DNA of 5,273 nucleotides, from NCBI GenBank assembly GCA_020849935.1, contig JADZFJ010000466.1, forward strand, positions 1 to 5,273, given 5' to 3'. This document shows positions 1 to 5,273 of the stretch, piece after piece (within the stretch, counting starts at the first letter, position 1; each line of letters opens with the position of its first letter). This DNA is from Crocinitomix sp. Lineage in GTDB: Bacteria; Bacteroidota; Bacteroidia; Flavobacteriales_D; Crocinitomicaceae. The translations under genes were made by a program, and so were the position numbers. Below the pieces are notes generated by a model. It worked only from the letters and a program-made list of their open reading frames with translations, was not told the DNA's origin and did no database searches.

Positions 1-1
1 A

Positions 2-1819
2 AGTGGACGTTTTAGGTATTTATTGAAGAAATCAAATGAAATTAGGGCGAAACGAGAAAGTTTGACTTCGGTTATTTTGTTGTTTTTGATTTTGGGTGGT
101 AGTTCCCTTTCTGGACACAGCCAAAAAACAATGCGCGACAGTGATCTTCTTAAACGCGAACATGAAGTTACTCCCGTAATAGATTTTAACCACGCCGAAA
201 AATTTGCTCGTTTGGTGATTCAAGATCAAGGAGGTAGATTTCAACCCGTGCATACGATAGCTACCGATGTCTTAAAAAAATTACATCGAAGTAGCACTTT
301 TAATGGTCAATCGGCTTCGCAAGTCTTTCTTGGAATTCACACCAATTTTGTGGATTGGAATTTTGAACCCTTAATTTTAGTTTCAGGCGAACACTTACGT
401 GAAAAGTTAAAGGTGGAAAAATATGCCGCATTTGTCGATTTTTTTACGGCTGATTTTGAATACATCCTGCAAGCAGATGCCGAAGCGGCAAGATTGAAAA
501 AACCTTCTGAGCAATCGCAATATGACAAAGACGTTTTAAAAACAGACGAACGTTTAGGTATTTTGTACGGGATTTTTTCCGGGGCTTATTTAAAAATTCT
601 GCCTTTGCCAAATGATCCAGAAAAAAGATGGTTTTCTCCGTTCGAACCAGAATTGCCTTTTCAAGGAGCCGATGCCGAATTTGCGAATTCAATTGTTCCG
701 ATGTACACCATGGCGGTGAATCATTCACTAAAAACAAACGATTGGCAACAAGCGGATTTGGTGGTAAAATTAATCGATGATTACCAACGAAAATTTGGCG
801 ATCCTACCGCAATTCCATCTACTTCTAAAATTGAATTGGAAATTTTTTATAATAAGGTTAACATATTCTATAGTTTAACAAGTGTCTATCTTTTCATTTC
901 TTTACTTTTACTAATCGCAGAATTTATCACGCTTTTTAAACCTAAATTCAGCTATAAATGGCTTGGTAGGATTGTTTTATTTATCACCTATTTGTTGGTT
1001 ACTTTTCATGCTGTTGGTCTCGGGATGCGATGGTATTTATCGGGACATGCACCATGGAGTAATGGGTATGAAGCAGTGGTGTTTATTGGGTTCGTTACCA
1101 TGGTAGCAGGGCTTTTGTTTACAAGGAAAAATAAAATTGTATTAGGTGCAGCAGGGCTTTTAGGCTGGTTATTGCTTTTTGTGGCGAATTTAAATTCACT
1201 CGATCCAGAAATCACCCAATTGGTGCCTGTTTTAAAATCCTATTGGTTAATGATTCATGTGGCCATTATTACTGGAAGTTATGCCTTTTTAGGTTTAGGT
1301 GCAATTTTGGGCTTGATTTGTTTAATCCTGAATTTGACCATCGTTCCGGAAAACAAAAAACGCATCCAATTGACGACCAAAGAATTGACTTACGTTTCCG
1401 AAATGGTGATTATGATCGGTTTGTTTATGCTCACCATCGGAACCTTTTTAGGAGGAATTTGGGCCAATGAAAGTTGGGGACGTTATTGGGGTTGGGATGC
1501 CAAAGAAACATGGGCCTTAGCATCGGTGTTGGTTTATGCGATTGTGATGCATTTTAGATTTGTACCCGGACTAAAAGGTCAATTTGCGTTTAATGTGGCT
1601 TCTTTGTGGGCTTACGGTGCAATCATTATGACCTTTTTTGGGGTAAATTATTACTTGAGCGGTTTGCATTCATACGCAACAGGCGATCCAGTTCCGATTC
1701 CGGCTTGGGTGCCTATTACGGTTTCGGTGTTATTAGTTTTATCCGTACTATCGGGGATTAAGAATAAAAGAAATAATAAAATTGAATTAGGAAAACAACC
1801 TAAAAGCAACGCAAGCTAA
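2..1819 (+). CDS. ccsA: Cytochrome c biogenesis protein CcsBA (ResB-CcsA fusion), C-terminal part; 5' end outside window
   Basis: This is the CcsA half of the system II cytochrome c synthetase, an inner-membrane protein that exports heme and attaches it to CXXCH motifs of apocytochromes c. Residues are numbered from the TTG at 23. The tryptophan-rich WWD motif lies at about 480-497 (WANESWGRYWGWDAKETW). Candidate heme-ligand histidines are H412, H510 and H549; their spacings of 98 and 39 match the P-His1, TM-His2 and P-His2 pattern of characterised CcsBA proteins. A further conserved-looking site is SGHAPW (H342). A hydrophobic segment at about 17-31 is followed by a soluble, presumably periplasmic region (about 33-279). 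About eight membrane segments follow, near 285-305, 316-334, 351-367, 372-390, 408-440, 459-479, 497-514 and 524-582. The frame stays open to the window edge, and residues before the TTG (SGRFRYLLKK) resemble the linker after the ResB domain in flavobacterial fusions. The TTG is therefore probably not the start and the N-terminal ResB half is missing here. The stop is TAA at 1817. Family assignment is strong; the fusion is inferred. Confidence 0.93.
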   Translation, partial: SGRFRYLLKKSNEIRAKRESLTSVILLFLILGGSSLSGHSQKTMRDSDLLKREHEVTPVIDFNHAEKFARLVIQDQGGRFQPVHTIATDVLKKLHRSSTFNGQSASQVFLGIHTNFVDWNFEPLILVSGEHLREKLKVEKYAAFVDFFTADFEYILQADAEAARLKKPSEQSQYDKDVLKTDERLGILYGIFSGAYLKILPLPNDPEKRWFSPFEPELPFQGADAEFANSIVPMYTMAVNHSLKTNDWQQADLVVKLIDDYQRKFGDPTAIPSTSKIELEIFYNKVNIFYSLTSVYLFISLLLLIAEFITLFKPKFSYKWLGRIVLFITYLLVTFHAVGLGMRWYLSGHAPWSNGYEAVVFIGFVTMVAGLLFTRKNKIVLGAAGLLGWLLLFVANLNSLDPEITQLVPVLKSYWLMIHVAIITGSYAFLGLGAILGLICLILNLTIVPENKKRIQLTTKELTYVSEMVIMIGLFMLTIGTFLGGIWANESWGRYWGWDAKETWALASVLVYAIVMHFRFVPGLKGQFAFNVASLWAYGAIIMTFFGVNYYLSGLHSYATGDPVPIPAWVPITVSVLLVLSVLSGIKNKRNNKIELGKQPKSNAS

Positions 1820-1855
1820 AAAAAAACGTCTGCCTAGCGTTTAACAATCTATTTT

Positions 1856-2383
1856 ATGAAAAATATTCTAAGTTTTGTCCTTCTTTTTTTAGCCGTTTCG
1901 GTTTATTCCCAAAATACACTAACGCTTAAAGGCAATTGGTGCGAAGGTGATTTGCGTTTGATTGCAAGTATAGAGAAAGATGTAAAAGTAGTACAATGGA
2001 CCAAAGATGGTTTGTTGTTAGCTGGCGAAACGACCAATGAAATTAATTGTGTAAAATACGGAAACGGTGTCTACGAAATGACAGTTGATGTTGCTGGCAG
2101 TCTAACTATTGTGAAGTATTTGTTAACTACAGAAAATGGATCACCCGTAAATTTTTCTGCTAGCAATTATCCATCGGCAGGGGTGACAATTTTTAAAGAT
2201 TTAACGATTTTGAGTGAATCAATCGTTTCGTGGCATTGGGATTTTGGAAATGGAGAAACCTCAACCTTGGCTAATCCTAAAGTGTTTTATAAAGATCAAA
2301 AAACGTATGAAATTACGTTAACCATAACTACAGCTTCGGGCTGTGTTTATTTCTTGCGTAAATCACATACTTGGTCTTACTAA
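1856..2383 (+). CDS. Exported PKD-domain protein without a sorting domain
   Basis: This is a 175-residue protein of unknown specific role. Residues 1-18 form a signal peptide (MKNILSFVLLFLAVSVYS, with Q19 as the likely first mature residue and no lipobox cysteine). Residues about 22-95 look like a beta-rich Ig-like region, with C29 and C65 as a possible disulfide pair and a central tryptophan (VQWTKDG). Residues about 98-167 form a PKD domain, shown by WHWDFGNGE at 126-134, the NPKVFY strand and a YEITLTI strand. PKD domains are extracellular beta-sandwiches common in surface proteins of Bacteroidota. The protein ends soon after this domain (TWSY), with no T9SS C-terminal domain and no membrane anchor. 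It begins 36 bp after the ccsBA stop and ends 37 bp before the next gene's ATG, so the three may be co-transcribed. The ATG at 1856 is chosen because the signal peptide follows it directly. No clear Shine-Dalgarno sequence is visible, which is usual in this phylum. It could be periplasmic, or a partner of the next protein; both are guesses. Confidence 0.85.
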   Translation: MKNILSFVLLFLAVSVYSQNTLTLKGNWCEGDLRLIASIEKDVKVVQWTKDGLLLAGETTNEINCVKYGNGVYEMTVDVAGSLTIVKYLLTTENGSPVNFSASNYPSAGVTIFKDLTILSESIVSWHWDFGNGETSTLANPKVFYKDQKTYEITLTITTASGCVYFLRKSHTWSY

Positions 2384-2420
2384 TTAAGCCAAAAAATCGA
2401 ACTTGGTTATTCTATTACCT

Positions 2421-4664
2421 ATGAAAAAATTACTCTTCTTTTTATTATTAATTCAATTTACAGTTGCAAAGGCTCAGGTATGTGACACATATTCAAGTGT
2501 TGGAACTACATTTTCAAGTTATATTGCACCTTCCGACCCTGGATGTTCGGTATGTTTAGAAGGAGATGGTTTAGGTGGGGCTTGGACTGGATTTGGTTGT
2601 GACGGCACTATTGTATCCACCTGTGCACCCACGCTTTCATTAACTTTGGCTTATTTTGCTGTTAATACAGATGATTATGCCACTGTTTCGATTGATGGCG
2701 GGGGAGTGATGAGTTTAACAGGTATTGACGTTGGAATTGCGGGTGCTGTGGTTGGTCCTTATTTATGTTCAGATGGTTATGGAGATGTTTATCTCACTGT
2801 CAACTCAACACTGCCTTTTACAACTGTTACGTTAACAAACACTGGCTGTTCATCAGGATGGGTGATAACTTGCCCTGGTGATTTAGCACTTGCAGGTGCG
2901 GATAATTCAGACACAACATGTGCAGATATTGTGGTTTTATCAGATTTATTATCAGGAGATGCAATGCCTGGAGGAGTTTGGTCAGAACCCGTCGTAAGTG
3001 GTGGATTTAATGCTTTAACATCCGAATTTGACCCAACCTTGGTAGGTTTAGGAACTTATACATTTGAATATACAGTAATAGGGTGTGATGGTGCGGTTGA
3101 TGTAGCAGAATTTACGGTTATTGTTGAGTCAAGTGCCAATGCTGGTGCGGACAACGATACAGTAGTTTGTACAGGAATTGTGGTATTAGAAGATTTACTT
3201 TCAGGCGATGCTGAACTTGGAGGTGTTTGGACGGAAACTACTGCAAGTGGTGCTTTTGATCCAATTACTACGGAATTTAATGCCACTCTTGCTGGTGTTG
3301 GAACGTACACCTTTGAATACTTATTTACTGGTTGTGCAGGCGTAACCGATTTGGCTAATTTTACCGTTTCGGTAGGCCCAGGTGGATCTGCAGGCGCAGA
3401 TAATGTGGCGGAAATTTGTAATACAGCAGGTGAAACTATTGATTTGAATACCTTGTTAGTAGGTGCCGATCCGGGGGGAATTTGGGATGAGACGACCACC
3501 TCAGGAGCGTTTAATCCAATTACAGGCGTGTTTACAGCCACAGGTTTGGCGGGGGGAGATTATGTTTTTACGTACACGTTTCCAGTAGCTTTGCCATGTG
3601 TAGATGATGTTGCTGAATTTGTGGTGACAGTCAATCCAAAACCAGTGATTACAATTACTTCTACGCCAGCTTCGGCGACTATTTGTTTGGGAGATGATAT
3701 GACTCTTACTGCAACAGGTGCAGGAGTTGGAGGAACCTATGTTTGGGATCATCCAATCACCAACGGAACCCCTTTTACGCCTGGTGCTGGAGTGGATACC
3801 TATGAAGTTACCGCAACAGATGCCAATGGATGTGTAAGTGTTGAGGACATTACTATTACCGTTGATTTAGTTCCTTCGGTTATTTTTTCAGCAGATACCT
3901 TATTCGGTTGTGATCCACTTACCGTTAATTTCTCTAATTTAACCATTCTTCCAGGCATCTCTTGTTTGTGGACATTTGGAGACGGAACTTCATCTACTAG
4001 TTGTGGAGCAGTGTCACATACCTACGTTACTGCCGGTACTTTTGATGTAAGTTTAACGGTTAATTCAACTGCTTTGTGTGGGTCAACAGCGACTTATTTA
4101 GATTATATCGAAGTTAGAAATCAACCTGTTGCGGCATTCTCTTATTTGCCAAATCCAATTGATATTGAGGATACCGAAGTCGAATTCTCAAATTCATCAC
4201 TCAATGCCACCGAATATTCATGGTTTTTTGACGATGGATCGGCCATTTCGAATGAGTTTGAACCAATTCATGTATTCCCAATCGAGCCAAATGCAACCTA
4301 CCAAATCATGTTAATTGCTGGTAACGATATTGGTTGTGCGGACACTACGTCTAGACCGTTAACTGTTTTGGATGTCATTATCTTTTATGTGCCAAATACC
4401 TTTACGCCGGATGGGGATGATTTTAATGAAATATTCAAACCAATCATGACTTCAGGGGTGGATATTTTTGATTATCACTTGACTATGTTTAACCGTTGGG
4501 GCGAAATTTTATTCGAATCGTACAATGTAAATAACGGATGGAATGGAACCTACCGCGATGGTAAATTGGTCGAAGATGGAACCTACATTTGGCAAATCGA
4601 ATTTGGCGATACCCGCTCAGATCAAGTGCATACCTACAACGGGCATGTCATTGTGATGCGATAG
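2421..4664 (+). CDS. Large repeat and PKD-domain surface protein with T9SS type B sorting domain
   Basis: This is a 747-residue exported protein, probably secreted by or anchored through the type IX system; its ligand is unknown. Residues 1-18 are a signal peptide ending in AKA before Q19. A TTG at 2403 would add six residues (MVILLP), but the ATG at 2421 begins a typical MKKLLFF signal sequence and is preferred. Residues 19-157 form a cysteine-containing, beta-rich domain that I do not recognise. Three repeats begin at residues 158, 241 and 324, each opening with AGADN and containing a GG(V/I)W motif. Residues about 407-481 resemble an Ig-like domain. PKD-like domains lie at about 483-566 (WTFGDG) and 569-650 (WFFDDG). 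Residues about 655-747 are a type B sorting domain: VPNTFTPDGDDFNEIF, then FNRWGEILFES, GWNGTYRDG and a terminal YNGHVIVMR. In this family the domain directs outer-membrane translocation through the T9SS. The architecture suggests an adhesin or other surface protein. Residues 19-406 contain no Lys, Arg or His, unlike the Lys-rich neighbouring proteins. Confidence 0.92.
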   Translation: MKKLLFFLLLIQFTVAKAQVCDTYSSVGTTFSSYIAPSDPGCSVCLEGDGLGGAWTGFGCDGTIVSTCAPTLSLTLAYFAVNTDDYATVSIDGGGVMSLTGIDVGIAGAVVGPYLCSDGYGDVYLTVNSTLPFTTVTLTNTGCSSGWVITCPGDLALAGADNSDTTCADIVVLSDLLSGDAMPGGVWSEPVVSGGFNALTSEFDPTLVGLGTYTFEYTVIGCDGAVDVAEFTVIVESSANAGADNDTVVCTGIVVLEDLLSGDAELGGVWTETTASGAFDPITTEFNATLAGVGTYTFEYLFTGCAGVTDLANFTVSVGPGGSAGADNVAEICNTAGETIDLNTLLVGADPGGIWDETTTSGAFNPITGVFTATGLAGGDYVFTYTFPVALPCVDDVAEFVVTVNPKPVITITSTPASATICLGDDMTLTATGAGVGGTYVWDHPITNGTPFTPGAGVDTYEVTATDANGCVSVEDITITVDLVPSVIFSADTLFGCDPLTVNFSNLTILPGISCLWTFGDGTSSTSCGAVSHTYVTAGTFDVSLTVNSTALCGSTATYLDYIEVRNQPVAAFSYLPNPIDIEDTEVEFSNSSLNATEYSWFFDDGSAISNEFEPIHVFPIEPNATYQIMLIAGNDIGCADTTSRPLTVLDVIIFYVPNTFTPDGDDFNEIFKPIMTSGVDIFDYHLTMFNRWGEILFESYNVNNGWNGTYRDGKLVEDGTYIWQIEFGDTRSDQVHTYNGHVIVMR
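2892..3632 (+). repeat. Three tandem coding repeats, 249-bp period, inside the surface protein gene
   Basis: Units start at 2892, 3141 and 3390, exactly 249 bp (83 residues) apart, and the third ends near 3632. Each protein unit begins AGADN and has a Cys nine residues after the start (C167, C250, C333). An LL(S/V)G(D/A) stretch, GG(V/I)W, SG(G/A)FN or SGAFD, and a (T/D)Y(T/V)F(E/T)Y strand follow. A second Cys (C222, C305, C393) comes shortly before the terminal AEF or ANF strand. The third unit has five extra residues before its second Cys. DNA identity between units is clearly below protein-pattern similarity, so the duplication is not recent. Each unit is probably one beta-sandwich module with a disulfide bond; that fold is inferred. 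Confidence 0.88.
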
Positions 4665-4887
4665 TCGGTAAGTATTTTGGCCACCTTTTCCTGCTTTTCG
4701 TTTTAGTTGGCTAGCCAAAAGCATTTCAGCAATCCATTGCCCATGTTTTCCTGCAAGCATCCAAAATGCGCAATGGTGCTTCAATTGCCTTTTGCTGCGC
4801 CAAGCTATCACTCCTATCAGGGGTGGATTTGATAAAATTAGAACCTTAATTCAAAATAGATTGATTCCAGTTGCGTTTAGATGGAAT
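4665..4887. other. Intergenic region between convergent genes
   Basis: This 223-bp gap separates the surface protein stop from the stop of the minus-strand gene. It contains the large inverted repeat described separately. Just beyond it, CTATCA occurs twice at 4805-4810 and 4814-4819, separated by CTC. TTTTCCTGC also occurs twice, at 4686-4694 and 4746-4754. From about 4825 onward the sequence becomes AT-rich and shows nothing else. A minus-strand frame is open across 4617-4850, but it has no recognisable product and runs into the 3' end of the surface protein gene, so I do not call it a gene. Confidence 0.7.
4707..4803. repeat. 97-nt imperfect inverted repeat (long hairpin)
   Basis: The left arm at about 4707-4748 and the right arm at about 4763-4803 are reverse complements at roughly 33 of 42 aligned positions. 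Matching blocks, left versus right, are: TTGGC (4707-4711) with GCCAA (4799-4803); CAAAAG (4716-4721) with CTTTTG (4789-4794); AGCA (4728-4731) with TGCT (4777-4780); CCATTGC (4734-4740) with GCAATGG (4770-4776); CAT (4742-4744) with ATG (4766-4768); and TTT with AAA next to the loop. The loop region is about 4749-4762. GC content over the 97 nt is about 46%, above the flanking sequence. Neither strand has a U-tract directly after the stem, so it is not a typical intrinsic terminator. It may be a small non-autonomous element, a structured RNA, or a dispersed repeat; the sequence does not decide. Confidence 0.65.
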
Positions 4888-5190
4888 TTACTTTTTATGA
4901 TCTAATACCAAATAATTCTTTGTATCAAAAAAAATGTAGTAAATGGCAAAAAAGGGGTTTGTACCTTTCAAGATAAGTTCTATTTTAGCTCCTTCTTCAA
5001 GGTTAAATTCTAGTTCATTCGACTGACACCAATCAATTTTAGCTTTAAATTTATGTTTACCAGCTGGAACATTAATTATTTTTATTTCGCCATCATTTAT
5101 AGATCCAACTACTTGTTCATTCAACACAAGTTTTATTTTTCTATACTTATTGGAATATCCTGAAATTCTATCAATCCTAATCTGTGCCAT
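4888..5190 (-). CDS. Small protein of unknown function (100 residues), PEGA-like beta pattern
   Basis: The function is not known. The N-terminal three quarters is an alternating beta-strand pattern: an opening MAQIRIDRISGY, then IKLVLNEQVVGSINDGE (19-35), then INVPAGKHKFKAKIDWCQS (39-57), then ELEFNLEEG (59-67). The PAGKH turn followed by a charged strand resembles PEGA-type and related small beta-sandwich modules. The KIDWC motif also recalls a family of short hypothetical proteins in which a C-terminal membrane segment follows this region. Here residues 79-96 (NPFFAIYYIFF and onward) are hydrophobic and aromatic, but weak as a membrane helix because D89 and K91 interrupt them. There is no signal peptide, so the N-terminus is probably cytoplasmic. 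The ATG at 5190 is the only sensible start and is preceded by an A/T-rich stretch, as is usual in Bacteroidota. The gene is convergent with the surface protein gene and looks monocistronic within the window. The coding call is fairly secure; the family resemblance is from memory. Confidence 0.8.
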   Translation of the reverse strand: MAQIRIDRISGYSNKYRKIKLVLNEQVVGSINDGEIKIINVPAGKHKFKAKIDWCQSNELEFNLEEGAKIELILKGTNPFFAIYYIFFDTKNYLVLDHKK

Positions 5191-5246
5191 ATTAATTATT
5201 TTGTAAAAGTTTCCCTATCAAAATAAAGGAACTACGTTGATTTTGT

Positions 5247-5267
5247 AATTGTCTGTCCCAAACAATT
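5247..5267. repeat. Short inverted repeat upstream of the minus-strand gene
   Basis: AATTGT (5247-5252) and ACAATT (5262-5267) form a perfect 6-bp dyad with a 9-nt spacer, about 57-77 bp upstream of the ATG of the minus-strand gene. It could be an operator for that gene. Read on the plus strand it is a weak hairpin followed by TTTATAA. The stem is mostly A-T pairs in AT-rich DNA, so chance is a real possibility. Confidence 0.25.
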
Positions 5268-5273
5268 TTATAA

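Noticed and set aside
1243..1470. Plus-strand open frame of 75 codons inside ccsBA
   Set aside because: It is out of frame with the strongly supported CcsA coding sequence, overlaps its conserved core, and has no recognisable features.
1808..1842. Possible terminator after ccsBA (AAACG 1824-1828 with CGTTT 1838-1842, or AACGC 1808-1812 with GCGTT 1837-1841)
   Set aside because: The stems are only five base pairs, they are mutually exclusive, and no T-tract follows. The next gene starts 14 bp later on the same strand, so read-through is as likely.
2403..2420. TTG at 2403 as the start of the surface protein
   Set aside because: It would place MVILLP before a complete, typical signal peptide that begins at the ATG at 2421.
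3056..3541. Minus-strand open frame of 161 codons
   Set aside because: It lies antisense to the repeats of the surface protein, and its openness follows from their codon composition. It has no signal, motif or start context of its own.
4707..4803. Integron attC site
   Set aside because: The size and imperfect symmetry fit, but no paired RYYYAAC and GTTRRRY core sites are present at the ends, and there is no cassette structure or integrase in the window.
5205..5235. Bacteroidota-type promoter for the minus-strand gene (TTATTTTG on the minus strand, near the TAnnTTTG consensus)
   Set aside because: It has one mismatch to the -7 motif, and no TTG or TTTG lies at the expected upstream spacing. 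AT-rich DNA gives such matches by chance.

Overview
The window looks like chromosome from a low-GC member of the Bacteroidota, most likely Flavobacteriaceae. Three things point there: a fused ResB-CcsA (CcsBA) type cytochrome c assembly protein, exported proteins with PKD domains, and a type B C-terminal sorting domain of the type IX secretion system (T9SS), often called the gliding-motility-associated C-terminal domain. The assignment rests on recognising these families by eye; no search was run.

Layout. Positions 2-1819 (+) hold the C-terminal part of the cytochrome c synthetase CcsBA, whose ResB half lies upstream of the window. After 36 bp comes 1856-2383 (+), a 175-residue exported protein with an Ig-like region and one PKD domain but no sorting domain. 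After another 37 bp comes 2421-4664 (+), a 747-residue cell-surface or secreted protein. It has a signal peptide, a cysteine-containing N-terminal domain, three 83-residue-period repeats, an Ig-like domain, two PKD domains and a T9SS type B sorting domain. The short same-strand gaps make co-transcription of the three plausible, but nothing in the sequence proves it. Positions 4665-4887 are intergenic and carry a large imperfect inverted repeat. The last gene, 4888-5190 (-), converges on the others and encodes a 100-residue protein of unknown function. Positions 5191-5273 are its AT-rich upstream region.

How the genes relate. CcsBA handles heme delivery and c-type cytochrome maturation at the inner membrane. 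The next two genes encode exported proteins rich in beta domains, the larger of which should leave the cell through the T9SS. No functional link between cytochrome assembly and these surface proteins is evident, so their adjacency may be only positional.

No clear new multi-gene system was found. The features most worth a second look are the 388-residue stretch of the large surface protein with no Lys, Arg or His, its exactly periodic repeats, and the 97-nt inverted repeat of higher GC between the convergent genes. No tRNA, rRNA, CRISPR array or transposase gene was seen.
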